A stretch of DNA of 64,000 bases from Sciurus carolinensis (taxonomy: Eukaryota; Chordata; Mammalia; Rodentia; Sciuridae), in contig NC_062220.1 of NCBI RefSeq assembly GCF_902686445.1, forward strand, positions 96,410,143-96,474,142. The letters run 5' to 3'. Made by a program: the position numbers and the translations under genes. The notes beneath the pieces were generated by a model, which was not told the DNA's origin, made no database searches, and worked only from the letters and a program-made list of their open reading frames with translations. Each line of letters starts with the position of its first letter. The stretch's first letter is position 1. Shown here one piece after another: positions 36,467-49,500 of this stretch.

Positions 36467-38048
36467 GTGTACAACAATTATTAACCTTCTCATTTTGGAT
36501 TTATTGTACTCTTTCTTTGCTTTTTTGTTTTTATAGATTTTCTCATAGAATACTCGTAGTTTCTCTAACATTTTATTATTTGTGCCCAATTTTTATTTAA
36601 AAAGTAAAGTATTTTAAGGCAGGGAATTTCATAGTAAGCCCAGCTTTGGCAGCTTCCTACAACTTTCACTGCCATTAATTTTTAACAGTTCATTGTTTGC
36701 TTTTTAACTCAGTAAGTCCATAGTTTTCAATTCTGCAAATATTTCAATAAAACTGACCCACACACATTAAAATTGGTTGGAAATTATAAATATGCTAAGG
36801 GTGGTGTACTAATTAATTCTAGTTAAGGAAAATTATTGATAATACACAAACTTTTAACAACATTGATTAGTTATAGTCTAGTTATTATATTCTTATTGTT
36901 TTATTTTATAATTATGTTATGCATTGTATGCTAGATTTAAGTTTTTAATAGGTATTCCACATCTGAGATGATGGACAAAATGGGTTAAAATATTTTTATC
37001 CCAATATTATTTTAGTAAATACTGCTATAATATGTATTCCTATTCTATGCACTGTTTGTTCCTTATTCACTTCCTTATTGCAAGATTTATTGAATTTGAA
37101 TTTTTTGGTAGTCTAGTTTATGATCAGTTTGTAAACATAATTTGTCATCAGTGATTTATAGTTTATCTCTGTAAGGTTAAAAATAATCATATTCAAAAAA
37201 CTTCATTATAGTATTCAAATGATCTATATACATATTTATACTTTTAAGGTATCAAAAAAGATTTTTAAGAGTGAACTACCTAGCCTTCCCATTGTATTTT
37301 GTAGCCTGTCATTTACTTAGTATTTATCTTTCTTAGTTTGTAAAGATGTATTTTGTATGTCTGTTCATTCTTGGAATATTGAAACTGAATGGAGAATATT
37401 AAATCTAACTTCAAATTTATTGTACTTCTCAAGTTTTGGAAATCTAAATGTTAGCGATACATGCTTAAGTTAAAAAGATATATTCAGAATTTTTAGAACT
37501 CAATTATGCATCCTGAGTGCATATTCTATATTAAAAACCTTTAGCTGAACTAGATACCTCCCCTGCCTTTTATTGGTATACATTAATATTAATACTCGAG
37601 TACTTACAAGTCAGGTTTGGAATAGGCAAAAGTTTTATTACCATTGCAGTCAAATTCAAAGATTATATCTTTGGTTTGAGTTCGTTAACTGTGATCCACT
37701 GAGTAAACCTGGCAGTCAAGGTACTCCCTAAAGATACTGAAACATGTCTGCTAATGTGAGTAGACCTGCTCTCCATTGAGATTTGTACATGACTGCTGAC
37801 AAATCAGGATTCTAAGTCAACAAGCAGAAGGCCTGGCCTGAAACACTAATAGTCACCAGTGGGCCTGGGACTGCAACTGCCCAAAGAAAGAAAAGAAGAG
37901 TGTGAGCAGCCTATAGAATATATCACTTTTTAGTAAGAAGTATAGAATTAGAAAAATGTTATGGGAAGTATGCAGGGAATTATTAAATTAAATTGTAGTC
38001 CAGATTTTAGAAATGTGTTTTCCAGCATTGTATTTAACTTGGGGCATG

Positions 38049-38500
38049 TGTTAGTCAGCTTTTCATTACTGTGATAAATACTTCAGGAAAACAACCTGGA
38101 GAAGAAATGATTTATTTGGGGTTCTAGTTTTAGTTCACAGTTGGCTGGCTTCATTACTTTGGGCCTGAAGTGAGGCAGAGCATCATGGCAGAAGGGTGTG
38201 GCAGAGGAAAGTTGCTTAGTTCAGGGCAACCAGGAAGCCCGCATGGGAGTGTGGGGGCTGAGGATAAAATATACCTTTCCAGGGCATGCCCACAGTGACC
38301 CATTCCATCAACTAACCCCACTCCTACAGTTTCTTCCATCTCCCAATAATCCATTCAAATGATTAATCCATCAAATGAACTAATCCACTGTTGAGATTGG
38401 AGCCCTCATGATCTGTTTAGTTCCTAGAAGCCCCAACTCTGAACAGTGCTGCCTTGGGGTGAAGCCTTCAGATCAAGAGACTTTGGGGACATACATGGTG
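38049..38500 (-). mobile_element. MaLR-like solo LTR, antisense
   Basis: Starts 'tgttagtcagcttttcatta' and contains 'gcagaagggtgtggcagagg', shared with the 9079 copy. The far end ('actttggggacatacatg') lacks the usual terminal bases, so it is truncated or diverged there. Confidence 0.75.
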
Positions 38501-40519
38501 TAAAGGAAAACAAGACTATTAAAATGTCTATATGATGGTAGTTGACAGTTTGCTAAAGAAAGATTTGTTTGATCTTGACTTGGTTAAACTTCCTGTATGG
38601 CTTCCTAGTATAATAGTTCTTCATCTTGGGAAGCTGGATTGTCCCACAGATGCATCAGCTCTCAAACTTTGCCCACTGCCACAGCCTTTCTTTCCCCGGT
38701 TGGTTGCCTTTTAATAACCTTTGTAAAGCAAATTTCTATCTGTTCTTCACTTTCCATTATAAAATGGACACATCTCATGGCATCAGTTACATGAAGACAT
38801 TCAGAACATGGACCACACATTTTTCTTTCTTCAGAACATCTTACCTACAAACTGCTTTTGGTGTGTTTTCAAAGTAGAGATAGCCTCCTGTAAACAAACA
38901 TTAATAGAACTTACTATTTAGCGGAAGTGTGAATTTGGCATGTTGGTTTTCCAGGTCTTATTAGGCCTGGCATGACATTCCTCATCTTATGTTGGTACCC
39001 TTAGGAGACATTTCTGTCTTGATGGATTTTTTCCTTAATTGCCCCCCACCCCACTCTTTGTGCCTACTTTTAAAGCATCTGATGTCTTTTTGGCCATCAT
39101 GCTTCTCATTCTGGCAGTGTATGTTTATGATCCCTCATTATTCTCATCCCCCACTTTTATATGCTTCATCTTGAAAACTGAGGACTTGAAACAGGACTTT
39201 TACCATCATAAACCAGTTTTCATAGCATGTGATGGACCTTGCAAGAGGATAGCCAGCCTGTATTGCTTTGCGCCTCCATAGAAACCCAGACCCAGGGTGC
39301 AGTGGGCACAGCCAAGTCTGCCCATGTCTTTTGGAACTCTCAAATCCCATGACTGCATCCCAGGGACCAATTGAACACCTTTTATCCTCCTAGGAGTCTA
39401 GAGTGAGACAGAGTGATAGAGAAGAAAGAGACAATTTTTAATCCTAAGATATATCTTAATGTGTTTTAGATCAATACATCCTTACAGTCCAGATAGGCCT
39501 CAACTGCTTCGCCTATAAAACAAGAATCAGAGTAGATCAGGGTGATAGACTTAGACTAGGTCAACATGGAGACTAGGTCAACGTAGCCCCATCTAAAGGC
39601 ATCAGCAGCGTGATTTTATCATTATGGTGAGAGAATGCATGTCTGGTGATTTCTATGTTTTGTCTTTTCAGAAGAACCTGGAAATAGGAAAAAAAAATAA
39701 TTATTTAAATGTTAATAATTAGTATATAAGACTAAGCAAGACATGTCTATAAGCCAAATATTCTTTATAGATCATTCTAAATTAAATATTTTCAACGTAT
39801 GTATCTGACATTCTCTCTTGTAGTAACATAGTGTTCTGGCTGCTGCCAGAAGTAATACAGAGAAGATTAGGCCACTGACAAACTTGGCATTTGGCTGCCA
39901 CCAGTAAGAGCCCACATTCCCCATTCCCTCTCTACTCTTCTAGTAAGGCATGAGAGATTGTGGGACTTCTTTAAAATTTGAACAGTGGTAGCTACTGCAC
40001 CTTAACTACACTCTTTGCCAACTGGATGTTTTCACTTATCTGTGGAAACATGTGAAACTAAAGTTTGGCTTAGCTTTGCTCCCAGCATGGGGACAAATGC
40101 AAGAAAGGATTTCAGTTTGTTCGCTTACATTTTCACACATGGGAAAGATATTATTGAATAAGCTACCAGTACAGGTGGGGTAGTTTTTCTCCAGTTGCTA
40201 GTAGTGTGGGCTTAAGGAAAGAGACATAGCAAAGAGTGGTGTGTCCATTCTGTAAGTCTCGTGGGCAGGGCCTGGATAAGCCATCATTAGATAAGACCAC
40301 CTGTTCCTAAGGTGTGTGTCAGGAGAGCAACCTATGAAAAAATAAGAATGAATCACATATGTTTTTGCTAATCAGAAAATTTATTGTGAAAAAAGTAATA
40401 TTCATAAATTAAGCCTACTCTCTTTTAAGGCTTGCTTTAGCTAAATAATTCCAGATCTCCCCTAGGATCCCTTTGAGAAGCAGCTGATAAAAGTAGAAGT
40501 CCTTCTTTCTAGAAAAGTC

Positions 40520-40745
40520 AGGAGTAAAGTCAATATTTTAGGCTTTGTGGGTCATATAGCCTCTGTTTCAACTGTTCTGTCTTGCTGTTTTGTGTGAAAG
40601 TATCTGCAGGTGGGCATGACATTTGTAGGGGCCCATAGAGATGGATGTGGCAGTGTACTAATAAAATAAACTTGATGTTCCAAGACAGGCAGCTGGCCAT
40701 ATTTGACCTGCAGCCTATGGTTTGCTGACCCATGGTTTAGAACAT
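40520..40745 (+). mobile_element. hAT-type MITE fossil (MER3-like)
   Basis: 'atattttaggctttgtgggt', 'aataaaataaacttg' and the end 'atggtttgctgacccatg' match the short hAT element known mammal-wide. The family name is from memory. The same family lies inverted at 46785-47000. Confidence 0.7.
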
Positions 40746-41332
40746 TGATAGCTATGCTAGATTAGAGTAGTAATCAGCAAATATGTATTCACTTTCCCTA
40801 TGCTTTAATGGAACATACATCCCAGTTCTGCTGCCTTTGGATTTGGCCTTGGGACTAGTTTTGTCTTGTTTATTGTGAGCAAACAGACTGTTTTCAAAGA
40901 CTAAGTGTGTTTCCATGGCCTAGCTTGTCTCTTGTGCTTTTGCCGTCTTCCATAACAACTTGCCCTCCATCTCCCTAGTCCAAGGAAATTGACTGACCAA
41001 TTAAGATGACAGAAACCAGACCGACCCAACTCAGTTTGAGGCCAAGCTCTGCTTCCTAGAGCCTGAAACCTAGAGCCTGCTTAACTGAGCTCAATGTAGA
41101 TTAGGTAAACTTCAGGCCACTTGTAGACTAAGAGTTTGAGAATAAATATAGATTGTTTTAAACTATTGCACTTTGGATAGTTGGTTAATGCAATATAATT
41201 ACAGAAATAACTGGCTGATACTATAACGCAGAGGATAGTTGTTATCCTTTGACATTCACCAGTTAAGACATAAGCCCCATTTTCAAAAACCAAAACAGGA
41301 AAAGGATTCTTATTTCCTCACACAAAGCCCAT

Positions 41333-41377
41333 GACTTGCTGTGTTTCTTCGAGGCTCATTGAGAAACTAGTGCTTCT
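41333..41377 (+). repeat. Direct repeat, copy 1
   Basis: 45 bases beginning 'gacttgctgtgtttcttcga'; copy 2 at 42557-42601 matches at 41 of 45 positions by eye. The flanks of the two copies differ after the shared block. Origin unknown. Confidence 0.75.
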
Positions 41378-42556
41378 TTATTTTATAATTCTCCACCCCA
41401 CTCTCCCCTCTTTGTACTTCCCCATTGTTGGAATAAATCCTGGATTGTAGATGTAATAGCCTATGTGTACAGCTAATGGATATGTAATGTTGGCTTTAAA
41501 GAGGCATAGCTTTCCTAAGCCAACCCTAGGAGGATCTCAATACCAAGGACTAAATATTTAACTCTTCTGAAATGACCTGGGAAAACACCCAACCTGTTCC
41601 ACAGAAAGGAAGAGTTGTGGTCTCCTAACTTCAACAGAGTACTAGGCTCTGGGCTATATGGCTAGATAGAATTTATTCAGTTATACCTGCTTTGTTCCTG
41701 CTGTCTCTCATGTACTATGCTGTTGCTTAGTTAGATGCAGGACCTTCAAGGAGTGTGTCATCTAGCAGGAAAGGCAGCCAGTAAATGAATAATTAAGGCC
41801 TAGTGTGAAGAGCAAATACCACAGTGGCACATCCATTGTTGTGGAGGAGCATGGAGGAGATGCACTTGATCCTTCCTGAGGATTAGAATGTGGGGAGCAT
41901 TCCTGAAGAAACTGACAAAAATCTTTTTGAAGGAAATGGGTAGAGTGAAGTTCAATAATCATGGAGTAGAAATGAGCTTCAGCAGTGATCCTTCTCTTTA
42001 CATATTAAAAGGAATCTCTCAGAGCAGTGAGTGTTGTAATCATCTGGTTCAGCTGGATGGGATTTCACCAGGATCCACAGTGATGCTAATATATAGATGT
42101 ACCCCAAAAGCACATTATTTTATAGCATTTAAAATAATCCTGAACTAAAAGAATTCCAAGACACATTTTATGAGCTTTTTTCAGCTTCCCTTGATGTTGC
42201 CTCAAGAACCTTCAAATAACGGCTTTGCTGGGCAAGCAGCTATACTCCAGTTGATGGAGTTCCACCAGCTAGGCTGGCTGGTCCCATATCTAGAGTTTTT
42301 GCACCTTCTCGCAAATCTTGAGTGAAAGACACTACCCAGGAATGTGTGAATTGACTTTTGAGAGGAGCCAGATGAAGCAACCAGAAATGCAGTGGAGGTA
42401 ACTTCCTGTCAGGAGAAATTTAACTAAGGAAATAGGCCACTGGAAGGAGCTAAGTAGATGTACCCTCTGCCTTTCCCATAGACTGCTCTAAGGCATGGTT
42501 TCTCCATTTGGCTTCTCTGGAGATACACCATCTTTTTCCCTAGACACCCTGCCCTA

Positions 42557-42601
42557 GACTTGCTGTGTCCCTTCCAGGCTTATTGAGAAACTAGTGCTTC
42601 T
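42557..42601 (+). repeat. Direct repeat, copy 2
   Basis: 45 bases beginning 'gacttgctgtgtcccttcca', 1224 bases from copy 1, with both ending 'gagaaactagtgcttct'. Confidence 0.75.
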
Positions 42602-43949
42602 CCTCCTTCCTTGTTTCACTAATTTTTATACTCACTTATTTACCCTGCTTTTTTTTTTTTTTTCAATTTAAAGAACTCAGGCTGAAATATTTGATGTATA
42701 TACATTTAGGAAGAAATTTTAAGTTCAGATGTACTTGTAGTTAGAAGTTTTCTAACTCAAGTCTATCAAAATGAAATGAGTCACAGTGAAAAACAAATCT
42801 AGTCTTCTAAAGGATAATAACACAGAAACCAAGGGTTTTATATAGAACATAGATTAGCTGATATTTCTTTAGTTATTTTTGACCAGTGCTTCCTATGGTT
42901 CACAGTCTGGTTTATGGGAATAAAGAAGATTCTTAAGCTTTTTCTCTCCTCCCACTTGCCCACAAGTCCCCACCAATTTCCCCAAGAAGCTATCACTCAG
43001 GGACCATTTTTTGTTGTGTGGTGGGGAACAGGTGGAGGTTGTTGATTTTGCTGCTGTTGTGAACTTCGAATACCATGATATGTGGTTTCTAGTCAGTTCA
43101 CCAGCAGTGCCAGAGACAGAGGTTGAAGATGGCCAGATGTTTGTAAGTTTCACTAGTATGTTTGTAGCATGAGTCTCACAAACTAAGGACCTTCTTTTCT
43201 TATTTTCTCTTTTTAGTAGAAATTTCACTGAAACAAATTTATTGTAGAAATCTACTCCATATTTTGTCATAACCTGGAACATCTACATTGATACTATAGG
43301 TAGACTGATTTGTGCATTAAGTATAGTTAAATAAAAAAGAGAAAAAAAAAAAGGAAACTCTTTTTCCCTTTTTTAATTTCCCTTTTTGCCAAAGAAGGAC
43401 CAATTGATGAGTCAGGCTGTGCAGAGCAATGTGTGTTTTGGGTAATTTGTTATTGAAGCTGTTGCAAGTATCTAGCAATTATACACCACACATCTGAAAT
43501 ATATAATGATTCTCATTTCCCAAGTCGTGTGTATGCCATTGTGATGTTCTGCTTTGTTGTGCTTTTGTATTCATGAGTAATGGGTTTTAGAAACAAGGAA
43601 GGACTGAGACTAAGAAAATGATCTATATACCTTGAAAATGATTTTGAAAACAGCCCTTAATTTAAACTGTAAACTTGTTGATATTTTTACAATATAATGA
43701 ATTTAAACTTTTAAAATATGTTGCTAATACATTAATAGATTGACTTAAAAATTATCTGGTTTGCTTTATCTTATTGAAGAAGGTGGTGTTGCAGAAATAT
43801 GCCTATTTTCATACAGGTAGAGTTCCAGAGGGCATCTTAGCTATCCTTTTAAACTTCACGTATGTGTTTCATCACAGGAAACATTATTTACATTTATTAA
43901 TTTTTACTTATTGTTGCGGAGTTAACTCTTAGAAGTCTAACAGGCAAAG

Positions 43950-43987
43950 TTTTCTTGTTTTTTTTTTTTTGTTTGTTTGTTTGTTTA
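43950..43987. repeat. T run and (GTTT)n
   Basis: Simple repeat in intron 1. Confidence 0.85.
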
Positions 43988-44359
43988 AGTTAGCTGCAGT
44001 CTGGGGAATATGCCATAGGCCATTGATGGTCCTTTCACTAGGATGCTGTTTATAGTATCCAGAAAAATCATGTAGAAGTACTTAAAATTTTTAGAACTTT
44101 ATATTTTCTTTTCACAAAGCATTAGAGAAAACTCCCACTGAGCTTTTCCAAAATATTTTGCTGATTTGCTGACTCTGAGGAGGCAATGTGAATAAACAAG
44201 ATACTGTTACCTGTGTATTAATATTGGCTAGATTAGGGAAAATTAAAGGGAAGGACTTCATGGTATCCTGGAGACTTCTGTTCAAGACCCTAACTAAATT
44301 ACAATTGAATTTAGTTTCTGCTGTTCTAAATATAGTATGTGCAAATTAAGAAATTTGAA

Positions 44360-44960
44360 GAGTATGGAAAAAACAGTAAAAAGAAGAGGAAAATACAGTA
44401 CTGTCAGCCAGAGATAATCATTGCTAACATCTGATATATTTTGTATGTACTTCTTTAAAAAATTTGGTTTAGATGTATTTTACAGTCATAAACATGCAAC
44501 ATGTATGTTTCCATTTAGTGTTAGATTTTTATCAAGTTATCACCCAAGCATTTTTCTAAGTCCTTATAAATGCTTCATAACCATTCATTTTAATCTACTA
44601 TGGATACACCATGATTTATCTAATTATTCCCCTATTATTAGATATCCAATCATTTTCTAATTGATACTACTATAGACATGATAAAATATTTAATAGAGAT
44701 TTTTATTGAAATATAATACATAGTTTATATATTTATACATGAACCTAAGTGTAAAGCATTTTGACCATATCACTCATGAACATATCACTGAAACTATCTG
44801 CATCAGTAAATTATCACTAAATGAGCACATCCATGTTACCACTACTAAATCAAGAGACTGAACTTTACCAAGTACTCTGAATGCATTCCTGCATTGTGCC
44901 CTGCAAGCATTATTCCCTTCCTCTTGGTCCAAGGTAACCACTAACCTGACCTGTAATATA
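44360..44960. repeat. Ancient interspersed repeat, family unresolved
   Basis: 44390-44680 has the look of a widespread old repeat ('gccagagataatcattgcta', 'ggatacaccatgatttatct', 'cccctattattagatatcca'). 44695-44960 resembles an antisense L1M 3' end ('tttttattgaaatataatac'). Confidence 0.4.
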
Positions 44961-46259
44961 ATAGATCAATTTTACTTTTGGATAATTTCCTTTAAATTTC
45001 CAGGAGTATGAATATTTAAAACTATATAGTTAATATAATCAAATTACTTTTTTTAAAAAAATCAAGTCATTTTTCCACCACATATGTAAATAATGCAAAG
45101 AACTTTTGCTCCTGCCTATGGGAAGGGAGAAAGATCAAGCTCAACTTTAAAGAGACAACATTCTGGACAGGGAATAAGACCAAATGAGACCATATTGCTT
45201 TGGAGAAATCTCAGCAATCTGTTTCCTGCTTCTATTGTACCCATCTAGAAAACGCTTCTCTTTTTCTGGACATTACTAATCATGGCACATTAAGAAACAT
45301 GAGCATGGTAAGCTACACTGGTTCTTAAGACTTGACACAAATAACATGTAAACATCTACCCACATTCATGGTCAAAGAAAAGCACATGAGTTCAGTAGAG
45401 CCTGAAGTATGTATCTCCTGTCACAGGAAGAGGTGCTGTAGAAGAGACACTGAAATATTTGGCAGTCATACTACCCACTACACCTTCATTCAGTGACTTT
45501 GCCCAATCTTTAAGAAATTCAGATTGTTTAGATTATTCATCTTTTTATAATAAGTTTTTCATCTTATTATAGAAACACTTCCTTGTCTTGGGGAACCTGC
45601 GTTTCTATATAGGACTGTAACTACTGTAGTCATTAATTGAGTGGTAACATACTGTTGAACTTTTGAGGACAAAACACCTCTTCCAAGAAGAGGCCCAGAA
45701 ATATGCACATTCATTAGGAGATAATGGGAAAATGCTGTATTTATTAAATACTTTAGGTAAAAAACAGTTCTTCATTAGAAAACAATTTTTTTTTTCAGTA
45801 GCTGAAAGTTTATATATTCTGCTTATGTGTGCCAAGGAAGTGTTCAGTAAATGGTTTCTAGTTCATAGGTAATGACACTTGTAGGACAATGGAGGTCATA
45901 TTCCTGGCACAACAAGAGAGCTGACATGGTGCTTTCAGCTTTCAGAAAAACATTTGCTTCAGGTTATCAGGATCACCTTTTAGTTATGGTTAACACTCTT
46001 TCCTATCATAAATTTGTATTCTTCTTTACCGCATTCTTCTCTATTTTTTCCATAGCAAGTATTTTGTGGTGTTGAGAATATTAAGTGTTGCTAATTTCAT
46101 GTTCTCTTTGTCTTTATTAAAACATAATTGCCTTCAGTCAGGACCCTCTGTTGCTCAGTTAGACAGTCCCACAGTCCTGAGGATAGCATGGTTGTACTAG
46201 GTGAGCTCAGATTTAACGTGGTATCTCTCTTTCATTTCCCAAAGGTCTCTTCTCTTTAG

Positions 46260-46527
46260 GGATGGTGAAGTTGGGAAGAGGCTCCTTTAACCCTCCTCCA
46301 GGATGAATCAACTGCCAAACGACATGGAAAATACGCTCACTGGGAGCCAGAGCTCCCACGCTTCTCTGCGTGATGTCCACTCCATCAACCCCACGCAACT
46401 CATGGCCAGGATTGAGTCCTATGAAGGAAGGGAAAAGAAAGGCATATCCGATGTCAGGAGGACTTTCTGTTTGTTTGTCACCTTTGACCTCTTATTTGTA
46501 ACATTACTGTGGATAATAGAGCTAAAT
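46260..46527 (+). CDS. STARD3NL: STARD3NL exon 2 (start-codon exon)
   Basis: Acceptor TCTCTTTAG|GG at 46259/46260 and donor AAT|GTAAGT after 46527. Coding begins at ATG 46303 (A at -3) and gives residues 1-75: a polar N-terminus (MNQLPNDMEN), the conserved HSINPTQLMARIESYEG stretch and the first membrane span from about residue 54. An in-frame TAA at 46288-46290 upstream rules out N-terminal extension. Another AG at 46243-46244 could serve as an acceptor 15 bases earlier; it changes only the UTR. Confidence 0.96.
46262..46306 (+). other. uORF overlapping the STARD3NL start codon
   Basis: ATG at 46262, two bases into exon 2, has G at -3 (last base of exon 1 after splicing) and G at +4, a strong context. 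It encodes 14 codons and ends in TGA at 46304-46306, overlapping the main ATG as ATGA. A second ATG at 21652, at the end of exon 1, opens an 11-codon uORF across the junction that stops at the TAA 46288-46290. Translation is not shown by sequence alone. Confidence 0.55.
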
Positions 46528-49500
46528 GTAAGTTGATTTTTTTTCATGACTTTTGTAAGAAATGACTCCAGAGACAAAAATATATTCTTGAAATATACTT
46601 TTTCTGTGTCATTTAGTGAATTACATCTTTTTCCAAATGATGCAGTATTATTGCTCTTCTCCAGCAGATTGAGATCTTTCTTGTTCTTTAGTGTCATTGT
46701 TTGAAACAAATGGGTATTTTAAAGCTCACTTTGGTCTTTTGAAATTTGAAATGCAAGTGTTTTGCTCAATAATAAGAGTTGACAAACTTTAAACCATGGG
46801 ATGAATTCATCTGGCATGTCTTAGCAAAGTTTTATTAGAACACAGCTATGCCCATTTGTTTACATATGCTTACAGCTTGACTTTGTGCTTGATAGTGGAG
46901 TTGAGTATTGAGCCAGAGAACTTCTAACCCAAGAGGCAAAAATAGTTATTTCCTAGGCCTTTTCAGAAAAAGTTTGCCAACCCCTACTCAAAACAATATG
47001 AGATGCTTCTGAAATATGTTTTAGCTATTACATCTACTTTTCTAGGTCCATTGCTGGAGATTTTGTGTCTTTGCTTTTTTGCAAAGATATCATTTTTTCA
47101 TATTATATCAAGTAAGTTTTCTTAGAGGCATTTGGACAATTATGCAATTATATTGCCAAATAATTGCCTAGATCAGTGTTGCCTCTTATAAATGTAGTGC
47201 AAAATTTAAAGTATATAATTTAAAATTGTATAGTTGTTAAATTAATAAAAGTTAAAATAAGCAAGAGAAATTCATTATAATTATGTTTTATTTAAACTGA
47301 TGTGCCTATTTTCTCCAAAAGCCTTGGGTCAGTTGTTTACATTTTCCACAGCTAACAGTGGGCTCTTCCAGAAGGCTTTCCTCTCAGCAACACTCTTCCC
47401 TTCGTCAGTGCAGCTCATTACATTCATCAGCCACTCTTGCTTCCTTTTGCTCTCAGAATGAAACAGGCTCCTTCTTGTCTTGTGTCCTCTGTACTAGTAG
47501 TTTCCTTTATATGAAATGATTAATTTCCTTTATTCTTTTATATATATTCTAATATCCTATCATGTTAGTACCAGTTTAAATGCCACTGCTATTTTATCAC
47601 ACTGTCCTGCTTCTGTTCTCTGTGTAGCACTAATTTTCTTATTTGTCCCCTCTCCTGCCTTGCTAGGATGCACAGTAATGAAGACAGAGATATTATTTTG
47701 TTTACAAAAGCATTTTCTTTCATTAAAACAATGAGTATCTGGCACTCCATAGTTGCTGAGCAAATATTTAACAAATGGACAAAGGTCACTGTTGTAGTGG
47801 TGTGTAGCTGGATTACATTAGTGGCAGGTTAGCACCAAGAACACTAACTCAGAAGCTGTCAAAGGAATGCCATTTGAGGTGGTGTGAGGAGGAGGGAAGA
47901 GCTCACCTGAGAAGTAGAAAACTTGCTGACAGGCTTATTTTATCCTCCCAGGTATCTAAAGATGACTCTCAGCCTTTTAATGATGGAATTAGAACAGTTT
48001 GGGCAAAATATCCTTTAGCCAAAATGCTTGGGACCAGAGGTTTCAGATTTTATATTTAAAGTTTCTCAATATTTTCATATACATAATGAGATATCTTGGG
48101 GTTAGGACAAAATTCTAAACACAAAATTTATTTATTCATATGTACTTTATACACATAGCCTGAAGTTAATTTTCTATTATTTTTCAAGGGCCTGCAGTTG
48201 GGCTGAACCATGAAGTGTAGATTTTTCCACTTGTGGTTGAGAATGTTGATGCTCAAAATGTTTTCAGATTTTGGAGCATTTCAGATTTCAGATGTTTGAA
48301 TGAGGAATGGTCAGTTTGAACCAGAAAGAATTTGATTTGGTGTGAAACTATAGTCAGTCAACTTGACATACCTTGAGCTAGACAAAGATTGCAAAATAAG
48401 GATTTAGAGTATAAGTTAAGGTTAAAGGTGTAAATCCTAAATATCTTATTGAAAAACACAAGTTAGGGTCTTTCTTAAAGTGAACAGATACCAGAGAAAA
48501 ACTTTTTTCCTGTCATAACCCTGCTGACAGTTTTGATTCTTACTATCTTGGGAATGAAAGGTGGGGGTGTCACTGTGGTTGAAAACCCTCTTTGCCATGG
48601 ACTACTCAGAGTAATCTTTCTCTTAATATTCTGGGTATTGGAATATTTCCTTAGTTTGGAGAGATACAGCAGTGAGAATAGATGGTTGGTTGGTCTTTAG
48701 TAAATACTTCTTCGTGTGCTGAGGTTTTTAGTTCTATTCATTTATAAAAGTTTATAGCCAAGCAAGTCCAAAGTCAGTCTGTACTAATTATAGAAACCTA
48801 AACCTCCTTGAGGGATTTTAAGGCACAGAATAGTGTTTATGGTTTGTTTTCACTTAGATAACAAAAACAAATTCATGGAAAGGTAATTAGACCACCCTTT
48901 CCTTGTGACAACATTTATTTTAATTTGACAAATTAGGGAACCTTGCAAAGGTATTCCTCATTTTTTCTCTCTTATCCAGTTGCCTGGTTAATTGCCCTTT
49001 GTTTTGTCCTTTTCCAGTGCATCTATATTTGTTTGCCAGGACTGCGTTTAGAATTAAACACTTGAAATTAATGTTACTTGTCAAGTTCCCTCTGACCAGG
49101 TTGGTCCATGGGCTCTCATCATTACAGAGAACCTGTTTGGTACTCTGTGACCTGGCATATGTTCCTTTACTTGATAAAAAATATATTTATTCTCCATAGT
49201 TTAATTTGTAAAATTTTGAACTTGTTAATTTAAAATTCATTTTGATGGCAGAATTAGGAGAACAGAAAGTTTATTTGTGTTGGGTTTGATTTTCACCATT
49301 TACTCTGTCATGTGTGTTTCCAGTTTTGTTATCTAAGTTATACATGTAAATTGATGAGAGTAGAGAATTTTATTTTTTATTTTCTTATTGGTTCTTCTTA
49401 GTTACCCATGACAGTAGAATCCATTTCGATATAATTACATAAACATGGAATATATCTTATTTCTAGTTAGGATCCCAATCTTGTGCATGTACACAATGGT

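Larger units (their letters stand above)
21657..46259 (+). other. STARD3NL: STARD3NL intron 1 (24.6 kb)
   Basis: GT at 21657 and AG at 46258-46259. No open frame inside resembles a conserved protein. Stretches 21.8-25.0, 29.1-30.8, 31.4-32.6, 34.7-36.3, 36.6-38.0, 38.6-40.5 and 42.7-44.3 kb hold nothing I can name beyond microsatellites and decayed repeat scraps. Recognisable repeats are listed separately. Confidence 0.8.

Noticed and set aside
42893..43282. 129-residue minus-strand open frame in intron 1
   Set aside because: No recognisable domain, no splice or promoter context, and mixed composition; length alone is not enough in 64 kb.
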